Positions 42,358 to 49,865 of a stretch of DNA of 64,000 bases are shown here, piece by piece; position 1 is the first letter of the stretch, and each line of letters begins with the position of its first letter. The DNA is from Clostridia bacterium (GTDB taxonomy: Bacteria > Bacillota > Clostridia > Christensenellales > UBA1242). The stretch is taken from assembly GCA_016283155.1 (NCBI GenBank), contig JAEEMI010000017.1, positions 1 to 64,000 of the forward strand, given 5' to 3'. The position numbers and the translations under genes are program-made. The notes beneath the pieces are model-generated. The model had not been told where the DNA came from. It did no database searches and was given only the letters and a program-made list of their open reading frames with translations.

Positions 42358-43398
42358 ATGAAGGGAAATAAGAGTAAAGCGAATGTTGCCAAAGATTTAG
42401 CACTGGCAATCCAATATTTTCTCGGACTTGGTTTGAAGGAAAATGAAGCCAAAGAACTATTACAAAAGAGTGGTGTAAGAGATCTTGATATAATTCAAAT
42501 TAGACTTGATGATTATCAAAAGATTTTTCAGGTTGATTTGTCAACTATTTTGAGGTGGATGTTGAAAGATCCTAAATTATTAGGGCTTGAAACTGTTGGT
42601 AAGCAATCCACGACCGTACAAAGTAAACTTAAGCAATTACAAGAAGTTTTAAGAGTTGATGAAAAAACTGCATCAACAATGATTTTACAGGTCCCTAAAT
42701 TACTTGATCTTAGTTCTAACACAATTAAAAGTAAAATTGCCGATTATCAAAAACTTTTACATACCGATGCGGCAACAATTATTAAATGGGTGTGTTGTCA
42801 ACCGTATGTGCTGAATTATGATGTAACAGAAAATGTAGCGGCTACTGTTAATTTTTACCTTGATGAGTTAAAGATTAATACGGCAACATTGTTACAAATG
42901 TTGTTAAGTTTTCCGGCATTGATTACCTATGGTATTGATGACAGTGCGACTTCGATTAAAACTAAAATTCAAAAAATTAATGAAGTATTACCGCGAGAAC
43001 AGGCACGGGAATTAATGATTGAAAAACCGATGATTCTAACAGCGCCAGCACAGAGTTTTAAAATTCGTTATATGTTAGCGGCTGTAATAGGATTATTATC
43101 TAATTTTATTAACAATTTCATTTTCAGCGAGGGGAAGGTTTATGCACGATATTGTTATTTAACACAAAAACATCCAACTGCAATGAAACGAAGTTTAGTT
43201 TATGCCAGCGAAAAAAAGTTTAACCAATATGCAGGAGCAAAAACAGTAGACTTATTGGAAATGTTTCCTTTGGATTTGGCGGCAGTGAAGAAAATTGAAC
43301 ATCTATTTTTTAAACTAACGGGGCAACAAATTGAATTAGATAATCAAGAACTGCAAGCGCTTGGTTTACAAAAAATAGATCAATTGAAGACCCTTTAA
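42358..43398 (+). CDS. Helical-repeat protein resembling mTERF
   Basis: A 346-residue soluble, all-helical protein. Five repeats of 36-41 residues are seen, each with a Pro-x-[LIV]-[LI] element: DPKLLGL (Pro72), VPKLLDL (Pro113), QPYVLNY (Pro149), FPALITY (Pro186) and KPMILTA (Pro224). Each Pro is preceded by a helix of the type T-x-[IL]-x-x-[MW]-[LVI]. This spacing and motif are typical of the mTERF family of mitochondrial and plastid nucleic-acid-binding proteins, rarely reported in bacteria. The C-terminal ~110 residues (VYARYCYLTQKHPTAMKRSL) also resemble the basic end of such proteins. The similarity is by eye; an unrelated solenoid is possible. It is a single-gene unit. Confidence 0.6.
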   Translation: MKGNKSKANVAKDLALAIQYFLGLGLKENEAKELLQKSGVRDLDIIQIRLDDYQKIFQVDLSTILRWMLKDPKLLGLETVGKQSTTVQSKLKQLQEVLRVDEKTASTMILQVPKLLDLSSNTIKSKIADYQKLLHTDAATIIKWVCCQPYVLNYDVTENVAATVNFYLDELKINTATLLQMLLSFPALITYGIDDSATSIKTKIQKINEVLPREQARELMIEKPMILTAPAQSFKIRYMLAAVIGLLSNFINNFIFSEGKVYARYCYLTQKHPTAMKRSLVYASEKKFNQYAGAKTVDLLEMFPLDLAAVKKIEHLFFKLTGQQIELDNQELQALGLQKIDQLKTL

Positions 43399-43412
43399 TG
43401 CGGGTCTTTTTT
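43387..43412 (+). terminator. Terminator of mTERF-like gene
   Basis: An AAGACCC/GGGTCTT stem and six T. The stop codon lies in the loop region. Confidence 0.85.
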
Positions 43413-43443
43413 ATGCGTTTTATGACAATGCTGTAGAATTTGT

Positions 43444-43472
43444 TTGGCGGGTGAGTGATTTTCGTGTATAAT
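43444..43472 (+). promoter_or_regulatory. Promoter of enolase gene
   Basis: TTGGCG (43444-43449), 17 bases and TATAAT (43467-43472), with a leader holding AAAAGGAG. Confidence 0.65.
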
Positions 43473-43500
43473 AATCTTTGCGATTAAAAGGAGATAAATA

Positions 43501-44784
43501 ATGAAAATTGAAAAAATTGTTGCCAGTGAAATTTTAGACAGTCGAGGTAATCCAACTGTTACAGTTTGGGTTAATGGACACCAAGCCAGTGTGCCAAGTG
43601 GTGCTTCTACTGGAGAATGGGAGGCCGTTGAATTACGTGACGGCGATAAAAAACGCTTTAATGGTAAAGGTGTTTTGAAAGCCGTTGAAAACGTTAATAA
43701 AGTAATTGCACCTGCTTTCATCGGAAAAGATGTGAGTGAACAAATTAAAATTGACCGTGAGATGTGCCATTTAGATGGTACTAACAACAAGGGTAAATTA
43801 GGTGCCAATGCCATTTTGGGCGTTTCTTGTGCTTGTGCTTATGCAGCAGCTGCTGATAAGGGTCAAGAACCATTTGAATACATTGCAGACCTTTATGAAC
43901 AAGTTGGCGGCAAACGTGCTCCATTACCGAATGGTAAAGCACCAGTTGTCAACACTGTTCCAAGTTTCAACATCATTAACGGTGGTGCACACGCGGATAG
44001 TGGTATTGATTGCCAAGAATTTATGATTCAACCAATCAGTGGTAAAACTTTTGCTGATAAAGTTCGTATGGCTTCGGAAATCACCCAAGCTTTGAAAAAG
44101 ATTTTGGCAGAAAAAGGTTTGGTTACAGCTGTTGGTGACGAAGGTGGTTTTGCTCCTCGTTTGGATACTGCTAGCCCAATTGCCGGTGCAATTGAATTGA
44201 TTAGCGCTGCGATTGAAAAAGCTGGTTATACTCCAATTAAAGATGTAGTTATTGCCTTGGATGTTGCGGCTTCCGAATTCTATGATAAAGAAACCGGACA
44301 CTATGTAATGAAAGGTGAAAAACAAGATTTGCCAAGTGGTGAATATGTTGAATACATTGCTAACCTGGTAGAAAAATATCCAATTTTGAAATCAATTGAA
44401 GATCCATTGGATCAAAACGATTGGGAAGGTTATGCTTCATTAACTAAGCGTATTGGTAATAAAATTACCATTGTTGGTGATGATTTCTTCGTTACTAATA
44501 AAGAACGTTTGGCAAAAGGTATTAACATCGGTGCTTGTAACGCAATTTTGATTAAATTGAATCAAATTGGAACATTGACCGAAACTTTGGAAACCATTGC
44601 TTTGGCAAAGAATAATAACTATAAAGTTATGATTTCACACCGCAGTGGTGAAACCAGTGATACGATTATTGCGGATTTGGCAGTAGCAACTGATGCTGAA
44701 TTCATTAAATCTGGTGCTCCAGTGCGTGGTGAACGCGTTTGCAAATACAACCGTATTATGAATATTGAACGCGGTATTCGTTAA
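43501..44784 (+). CDS. eno: Enolase
   Basis: Converts 2-phosphoglycerate to phosphoenolpyruvate in glycolysis. The 427-residue product has the usual length. The N-terminal ILDSRGNPTV, the GASTGEWEAVELRD loop, GDEGGFAP and the signature LIKLNQIGTLTET are intact, as is SHRSGETSD. It is a single-gene unit with AAAAGGAG and a strong terminator, so expression should be high. Confidence 0.98.
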   Translation: MKIEKIVASEILDSRGNPTVTVWVNGHQASVPSGASTGEWEAVELRDGDKKRFNGKGVLKAVENVNKVIAPAFIGKDVSEQIKIDREMCHLDGTNNKGKLGANAILGVSCACAYAAAADKGQEPFEYIADLYEQVGGKRAPLPNGKAPVVNTVPSFNIINGGAHADSGIDCQEFMIQPISGKTFADKVRMASEITQALKKILAEKGLVTAVGDEGGFAPRLDTASPIAGAIELISAAIEKAGYTPIKDVVIALDVAASEFYDKETGHYVMKGEKQDLPSGEYVEYIANLVEKYPILKSIEDPLDQNDWEGYASLTKRIGNKITIVGDDFFVTNKERLAKGINIGACNAILIKLNQIGTLTETLETIALAKNNNYKVMISHRSGETSDTIIADLAVATDAEFIKSGAPVRGERVCKYNRIMNIERGIR

Positions 44785-44810
44785 TTCGCATAATAATTAA
44801 CTGCATCACT

Positions 44811-44840
44811 AAAACACCGTCAATTTGGCGGTGTTTTTTT
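44811..44840 (+). terminator. Terminator of enolase gene
   Basis: An AAAACACCGTC...GGCGGTGTT stem with seven T, of the same family as at 14156 and 15281. Confidence 0.9.
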
Positions 44841-44878
44841 GTGGTGGGTATTGACTTTGGGGTGAGAAAAGGTATATG

Positions 44879-44908
44879 TTAGTGATAATTAAATTAGTGA
44901 TAATTAAA
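44879..44908 (+). repeat. Perfect 15-bp tandem repeat in a leader
   Basis: TTAGTGATAATTAAA occurs twice head to tail (44879-44893 and 44894-44908), next to the likely transcription start and directly before the ribosome-binding site of the next gene. It could be a pair of operators or a replication-slippage product. Confidence 0.9.
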
Positions 44909-44922
44909 AAGGAGAAAAAATT

Positions 44923-45258
44923 ATGCCAAATTTATTAGGAGAAAAAACTTTTCAAGAAGTTGTGAGTGAATTACAACAATTAAATCCAAAATTCACGATT
45001 ACGGTTAATGCTAACGGTGATGGAATTATTTGCAATTGTCCGGTGACAAAGTTACATTTGCCACGCGATTTTTATGTGACAAAAAATAATTGTCTTTCTA
45101 ACCGTGGGCACACCGCCAGTGGCAGTTTCGTTTATATCAATGTTGAAGTTAAGGATGCCGATTTAAGTTTTCACCCGAAAAAAATCGGCCACTTAAAGAT
45201 GTTGGGCAGTTTGAAACAAATTATGATGGGCAATAATCAACCAGAACGTAACTTATAA
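44923..45258 (+). CDS. Unrecognised 111-residue protein
   Basis: A soluble protein with AAAAGGAG 8 bases before the ATG. Two cysteines form C-x-C in GIICNCPVTK and another is in NNCLSN. The rest is beta-rich with a basic C-terminus (LKMLGSLKQIMMGN). It has its own likely promoter (TTGACT at 44851, TATGTT about 18 bases on) and terminator. No family is recognised. Confidence 0.65.
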   Translation: MPNLLGEKTFQEVVSELQQLNPKFTITVNANGDGIICNCPVTKLHLPRDFYVTKNNCLSNRGHTASGSFVYINVEVKDADLSFHPKKIGHLKMLGSLKQIMMGNNQPERNL

Positions 45259-45275
45259 GTATTAATTCACATCGT

Positions 45276-45305
45276 AAAACACTGTCAAAGCGACGGTGTT
45301 TTTTT
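45276..45305. terminator. Terminator between unknown gene and flavoprotein gene
   Basis: An AAAACACTGTC...GACGGTGTT stem with seven T; it belongs to the same terminator family as 44811. Its end touches the stop codon of the convergent gene. Confidence 0.85.
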
Positions 45306-45930
45306 AACGGACAAAATTGGTCATTGCGGTTTTGGGTTGGTCAGGTGGCGTGATGCCTTGTTGTTTGCCGGCTGCAATGCATTTTAAGAGCCAAGCCAAA
45401 TTGTTGGCGAGATGCTGTAGAGTTTGGATTCCTTCGGCATCGGTGTTTGGTGAACCATTCGCATCGCGGTAGATTTGATTCCAATAGCTTGAAGCTACGA
45501 CTGGCATTTGGTTAATGGTGAAATGTTTATTTAAAACATCAAGACTGGCGGTGGTGCCTGCACGTCGCGCGGTTAAAACGGCGGCTACCGGTTTATGGCG
45601 TAAGTATTGACCACCAGCATAAAATAAGCGATCCATTGCTGATAATAAAGCGCCTGTCGGGTGGGCATAGTAAACTGGGCTGCCGAAAACAAAGCCATCT
45701 GCAGTTTTAATTTTTTCTAACCAGTTATTTACACAGTCGTCTTGGAAAACGCAACGTCCGGTGCTTTTGCGACAAGTACCACACGCAATGCAATCGTGCA
45801 CTCCCGTTGTTCCAATTGATAATATTTCGGTTTCAATGTTCTGTTGGTTGAGTGTTTGAGCCACAATTTCCAAAGCCTGTGCGGTGCAACCATTGGCGTG
45901 TGTACTGCCATTAAATAAAATTACTTTCAT
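45304..45930 (-). CDS. NADPH-dependent FMN reductase/iron-sulfur flavoprotein family
   Basis: A 208-residue flavodoxin-fold protein. The phosphate-binding loop is FNGSTHANGCT and the FMN site is FGSPVYYAHPTG. A cysteine group (DCIACGTCRKSTGRCVFQDDC) sits between them and matches the [4Fe-4S]-binding segment of iron-sulfur flavoproteins (CxxCxxC with a later C). RRAGTTASLD is typical. It probably shuttles electrons between ferredoxin or NAD(P)H and another acceptor. The promoter TTGACA-17-TAATAT ends 8 bases before the ATG. Confidence 0.85.
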   Translation of the reverse strand: MKVILFNGSTHANGCTAQALEIVAQTLNQQNIETEILSIGTTGVHDCIACGTCRKSTGRCVFQDDCVNNWLEKIKTADGFVFGSPVYYAHPTGALLSAMDRLFYAGGQYLRHKPVAAVLTARRAGTTASLDVLNKHFTINQMPVVASSYWNQIYRDANGSPNTDAEGIQTLQHLANNLAWLLKCIAAGKQQGITPPDQPKTAMTNFVR

Positions 45931-45938
45931 ACCTATTC

Positions 45939-45967
45939 ATATTAGGAAAGTGTCAAGAAATTGTCAA
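45939..45967 (-). promoter_or_regulatory. Promoter of flavoprotein gene
   Basis: On the minus strand TTGACA (45967-45962), 17 bases and TAATAT (45944-45939), then 8 bases to the ATG. Confidence 0.65.
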
Positions 45968-45997
45968 AGGTGTAAATCGGTAATGATGTTTTATCTC

Positions 45998-46025
45998 TTG
46001 TAAAATTTTGTCGAAGTATTATAAT
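45998..46025 (+). promoter_or_regulatory. Promoter of mscS (leaderless layout)
   Basis: TTGTAA (45998-46003), 16 bases and TATAAT (46020-46025), then 6 bases to ATG 46032. Confidence 0.65.
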
Positions 46026-46031
46026 AGAATT

Positions 46032-46991
46032 ATGAATTGGCAAGCAGTTTGGAACAATATTGTGGATTTTTTTAGCGGAAATGTTTGGAACATTGTAACT
46101 TTTATTGTGGTATTGGTGTTTGGAATTATCGCCGTAAAATTATCAATTAACATTTTACGTCGGATGTTGCGCCGTACACGTATGGAACCAATCGCGGTTG
46201 GTTTCATTATGGCGATTGTGAAATTTCTACTGTATTTAATTTTAGTGTTAGTACTGTTGGAAATTTTAGGAATTGGTATCACTTGGATTGTGACTGCGTT
46301 TAGTGCCGCGTTCTTAGCAATCGGCTTGGCTTTACAAAATAACATTGCGAACATTGCGAACGGTATCATTATTGTCTCTAGTGGAATGTTTAAAAAAGGT
46401 GACTATATTGCGGTCGATGGCGTGGAAGGTTCTGTTTCACAAATTAATTTCTTGTATATCACTTTGATAACACCAGATAATAAACGCATTACCATCCCGA
46501 ATAATAAAATTTTGAACGATATCGTTACTAATTACGATAGTAATAATACACGTCGTGTGAACTTGGAATTTGAAGTTGGTTATGATAATGACGTCGAAAA
46601 AGTTAAACAAACTGTTTTAGAATGTATGAAAAGTAATGGTTTAGTTCGTTTAGATCCAGAACCTTTTTGTCGTTTGAAATCAATGGGTGATAATAACTTG
46701 TTGTTTGTGGCGCGCTGTTGGTGTGATCGTGAAGATTATTGGACAGTTTATTTTGATATTACAGAAACAGTTTTCAATGAATTCAAACGTCGTGGCATTT
46801 CAATCGATTATAACCAAGTTGAAATTCGACAGCGTACGGATAGTCCAGTCAGTCCTGTAGTAGGGGAAGGCTTGCCACCGCGCGTAGAAAAGAAACGTAA
46901 CAAAAAACATCACTTTGATTTGGAAAATGGGGATTTAAAAGAACTATTTCCCATTAGGCGTAAAGAAAAACGGGAAGCAAAAAAACAATAA
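46032..46991 (+). CDS. mscS: MscS-type mechanosensitive channel
   Basis: A 319-residue small-conductance mechanosensitive channel that opens on osmotic down-shock. Three membrane helices are seen: residues ~13-38, ~53-78 and the pore helix ~80-110, rich in Ala and Gly (AFSAAFLAIGLALQNNIAN). The beta domain follows with GDYIAVDGVEGSVSQINF and TIPNNKILNDIVTNY, typical of MscS. The C-terminus is a basic tail (KKRNKKHHFD and RRKEKREAKKQ). The start was placed at MNWQ because the -10 box occupies the codons upstream of it. Confidence 0.92.
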   Translation: MNWQAVWNNIVDFFSGNVWNIVTFIVVLVFGIIAVKLSINILRRMLRRTRMEPIAVGFIMAIVKFLLYLILVLVLLEILGIGITWIVTAFSAAFLAIGLALQNNIANIANGIIIVSSGMFKKGDYIAVDGVEGSVSQINFLYITLITPDNKRITIPNNKILNDIVTNYDSNNTRRVNLEFEVGYDNDVEKVKQTVLECMKSNGLVRLDPEPFCRLKSMGDNNLLFVARCWCDREDYWTVYFDITETVFNEFKRRGISIDYNQVEIRQRTDSPVSPVVGEGLPPRVEKKRNKKHHFDLENGDLKELFPIRRKEKREAKKQ

Positions 46992-47029
46992 TTAATCGTG
47001 CAATCTTGGTGAGAATAAAAGAAAAATAC

Positions 47030-47059
47030 TTGTTTTTTTTTTGATCGATGTGCTACCAT
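47030..47059 (+). promoter_or_regulatory. Promoter of 301-residue unknown gene (leaderless layout)
   Basis: TTGTTT (47030-47035), 18 bases and TACCAT (47054-47059), then 6 bases to ATG 47066. Confidence 0.5.
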
Positions 47060-47065
47060 TTTAAT

Positions 47066-47971
47066 ATGGAAGAAATAAAACAAGAAGAAAGATTTAAAAA
47101 CAATCATTTAAATGCATTGGCAAAAATTAAAAAGGCAATTTCTGCGGCAATGATGGCGGGAATGTTGGTCCCTTTGGCAGCCAAGGAAATGAAAAATAAT
47201 ACTACTTACCGCGAACCAACCCGTGTGGAACGTAGCGCGGAGCAATTTTCACCAGAAATGCAAGCCGTATGTGATGATGCAAGGAATTTATTTGAAGATA
47301 TTATCGCTAGTGATTTAAGCCAAAATTTTGACAGTTTAAATGAAGAAAATAATTTAAATGCAGTTATAGTAAAAGCTGAAGTTAAAGATTACATTAATCG
47401 TTTGGATAATTTGTTACAAGAGTTAAGCAAAATTAAGTGTAATTATAGTTACAATATGCAACAAGTGTCTGACATCCTGAAAAGCTCGGTTGAGTGTGGT
47501 GCGATTGGTCGTATTGGTAATGGTAACCTGCTTAGGATGATTCAGGCAGCTGTCAGTGATGATAAGTCTGTTGTTAGTGCAGAGGATCATATAAATGCAC
47601 GAAAGCAATATGAATATTACTATATTGGCGATATGAGTAAAACGTGTGTTGAGTATGATAGTAAGAATGATGAGTGGCCGGGACTTGGTGTATATGCCTA
47701 CAAGGACATAATCCGTAACAATCCTGTCAAATTGGATTCGGGTATGAAATATATCAGTAAAGATGTTGGACATTTGCGTGATATGATGCCTGATACTTGT
47801 GGACCGGCACCAGTTAAGGAAGCGTGGATTTGGGCTATTTTGTCAACTGATACGATTAATGAAATTGTATGTGAATTGAAAAAAAATGGTTTCTTTATAG
47901 TTAATTATGTTAGCCTTCAACCAGATAGAATCATCAATCAACGACAAACCGACCAAGAAAAGGGTCTTTAA
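47066..47971 (+). CDS. Unrecognised 301-residue protein with short hydrophobic stretch
   Basis: The start ATG 47066 follows a leaderless-type promoter. Residues ~24-42 (KAISAAMMAGMLVPLAAK) form a weak hydrophobic stretch that could be a signal or membrane segment. The rest is soluble, with a helical acidic middle (NLFEDIIASDLSQNFDSL) and a C-terminal part with several Cys (CNYSYN, SVECGAIG, SKTCVEYD, PDTCGPAP, NEIVCELK), which could form disulfides if exported. It has a terminator hairpin immediately after. No known family is recognised. Confidence 0.65.
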   Translation: MEEIKQEERFKNNHLNALAKIKKAISAAMMAGMLVPLAAKEMKNNTTYREPTRVERSAEQFSPEMQAVCDDARNLFEDIIASDLSQNFDSLNEENNLNAVIVKAEVKDYINRLDNLLQELSKIKCNYSYNMQQVSDILKSSVECGAIGRIGNGNLLRMIQAAVSDDKSVVSAEDHINARKQYEYYYIGDMSKTCVEYDSKNDEWPGLGVYAYKDIIRNNPVKLDSGMKYISKDVGHLRDMMPDTCGPAPVKEAWIWAILSTDTINEIVCELKKNGFFIVNYVSLQPDRIINQRQTDQEKGL

Positions 47972-47993
47972 TTGAAAGAGATATTTTAAAGCA

Positions 47994-48036
47994 GTAGCGC
48001 GTTTCATTAGACGAGACGCGCTTTTTCGTCTATAAT
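47994..48036 (+). terminator. Terminator overlapping the thioesterase promoter
   Basis: GCGCG and CGCGC stem halves, loop TTTCATTAGACGA and TTTTT. TAGACG (48008-48013) and TATAAT (48031-48036) with 17 bases between form the next promoter, so the two signals overlap. Confidence 0.65.
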
Positions 48037-48046
48037 TAAACTGCTG

Positions 48047-48775
48047 ATGAAATTTACAACAAAACAAATTGTGGGAGCGGGGGCTTGTGACCCAAGTGGA
48101 CGGTTGTCGTTGGTGGGCGCTTTGACTTTGATTGAAGATGCCATTACAGCCACTTTAGCTAAAATGGAATTAGATGGTTTTACCGTACATCGTAAATACG
48201 GGGCGTTGATGGTGTTTTCTAAAAATCATTTACGTTATTTGCAAGCAATTAATTGGCAAGATAAAATTACGGTATCTTGTTTCGTGTCAATGAAATCACC
48301 AGTGCGAATGAATCTTGATGTGTGTGTAAAAAATAATGCAGGCGAAATTGCTTTGTATGCGCGTACCGAAGTTTGTGCGGTTGATGCACAAACTGGCAGG
48401 TTACGTCGGATGGATAGTGTTGGTGTTAGTGAACAAGTAAAAGTTGTGCGGGCACCATATGATTTACCGTTTGAACCAATGGAAGGAGAGGGTGAATTAA
48501 TTGATACGGTAACGGTACGTACGGGCAATATTGATTATGCAGGACACACGAATAATGTCGAATATATCCGTTTGTTATTGAATACGTTGACTTTAGATGA
48601 ATGGCGGGGAATGGCTCCACTTGAATTACAGGTAGCATATTTAAACCAATCTTTTTTAGGTGATAACTTATCAATTTATCGTTTCGAAAAACAAAATGAT
48701 ATTGCATCACACGAACGCATCTATACCATTAAGAAAGTTGACCAAGCAGTGTTACGTTGTCTGATTCGTTGGTAA
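48047..48775 (+). CDS. Acyl-ACP thioesterase
   Basis: A 242-residue double hot-dog protein of the FatA/FatB-like bacterial family that releases fatty acids from acyl-carrier protein. The first hot-dog domain spans residues ~1-130. The second begins at ~155 with the catalytic region NIDYAGHTNNVEYI, holding the Asn/His pair usual in the family, and an AYLNQSFLGD end strand. A TATAAT box ends 10 bases before the ATG, leaving almost no leader. The nuclease gene follows after 14 bases, so it probably shares the transcript. It could supply free fatty acids for lipid adjustment. Confidence 0.85.
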   Translation: MKFTTKQIVGAGACDPSGRLSLVGALTLIEDAITATLAKMELDGFTVHRKYGALMVFSKNHLRYLQAINWQDKITVSCFVSMKSPVRMNLDVCVKNNAGEIALYARTEVCAVDAQTGRLRRMDSVGVSEQVKVVRAPYDLPFEPMEGEGELIDTVTVRTGNIDYAGHTNNVEYIRLLLNTLTLDEWRGMAPLELQVAYLNQSFLGDNLSIYRFEKQNDIASHERIYTIKKVDQAVLRCLIRW

Positions 48776-48789
48776 TGGGAGTTTGACAG

Positions 48790-49863
48790 ATGAAAATCAT
48801 TCATTGTGCTGATTTACATTTAGACAGTAAAATGGAGACTAATTTATCTGCCGCCAAAGCTAAAGAACGTAAGAAGGAAATTCTTAATACGTTTGAGCGA
48901 ATGGTTGATTATGCTGCTACTAATCAAGTTAATGCGATTATCATTGCGGGGGATATGTTTGATACGTCACGTATTACAAATTCAACCAAAAATCGAGTGT
49001 TAAACACCATTAGAAAAAATGCACAAATTGATTTTTTGTATTTAAGCGGTAATCACGATGAAAGCAATTTCATTAGTATAATGGAAGATGTACCAACAAA
49101 TTTAAAAGTGTTTGGATCATCGTGGACGACATTTCATTATCCAACAGCTAACATTACTGGTTTGGTGTTGAACGAAAGTAATCGAAAAACGTTTTATGAT
49201 ACATTGCAATTACCAGCTGAGCAATTAAATATTGTGGTTTTACACGGACAAATTGGGCAAACTAACAGCAAAGATAAAACGGAAATCATTAATTTGAACA
49301 AGTTGAAAAATAAAAACATTGACTATTTAGCGTTAGGACACATTCATTCTTACATTAAAGAAACCTTGGATCAACGTGGGGTTTATTGTTACTCTGGTTG
49401 TTTGGAGGGACGTGGTTTTGATGAGTGCGGCGAAAAGGGCTTTGTTTTGTTGGAAATTGAAAATGGAAAAGTTGAATCACAATTTGTTAGTTTTGCGCAA
49501 AGGCAGTTAATTGAATTGGTGTTTGATATTACACCTTATGCGGATTGGTTTGTGATTGAAGATAAAATCTTAGAATTGGTCAAAGCATATGACCAAACAA
49601 ACCTACTAAAAATTACTTTACGCGGGAAGTATCCAATACAATTAGAAAAACACATCGGAATGTTAGAACAAAAATTAGATCAATTTTACTTCGCGAAGAT
49701 TAAAGACGAAACTACTTTAGTAGTGACTAATCAAGATGTCGCAAAAGATATTTCTTTGCGTGGTGAATTTATCCGGCAGGTTTTGGCGAGCGATTTGACA
49801 GCAGCAGAAAAAGAACAGACAATTTTAATTGGGTTAAAGGCTTTGGCTGGGGAGGATCTTTAA
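48790..49863 (+). CDS. yhaO: DNA-repair metallophosphoesterase (SbcD/YhaO-like)
   Basis: A 357-residue calcineurin-like phosphoesterase of the SbcD/Mre11 type. Metal motifs are CADLHLD, AGDMFD, SGNHDE, VLHGQIG and LGHIHSY. The C-terminal ~120 residues (ITLRGKYPIQLEKHIG) resemble the capping part of Bacillus YhaO. GGGAG lies 8 bases before the ATG. It is followed after 2 bases by the matching ATPase gene; together they should form a nuclease-ATPase that processes DNA ends. Confidence 0.88.
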   Translation: MKIIHCADLHLDSKMETNLSAAKAKERKKEILNTFERMVDYAATNQVNAIIIAGDMFDTSRITNSTKNRVLNTIRKNAQIDFLYLSGNHDESNFISIMEDVPTNLKVFGSSWTTFHYPTANITGLVLNESNRKTFYDTLQLPAEQLNIVVLHGQIGQTNSKDKTEIINLNKLKNKNIDYLALGHIHSYIKETLDQRGVYCYSGCLEGRGFDECGEKGFVLLEIENGKVESQFVSFAQRQLIELVFDITPYADWFVIEDKILELVKAYDQTNLLKITLRGKYPIQLEKHIGMLEQKLDQFYFAKIKDETTLVVTNQDVAKDISLRGEFIRQVLASDLTAAEKEQTILIGLKALAGEDL

Positions 49864-49865
49864 CA

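Noticed and set aside
43395-43814. 139-residue minus-strand ORF over the start of enolase
   Set aside because: Shadow of the certain eno gene; it has no start signal and its composition is atypical.
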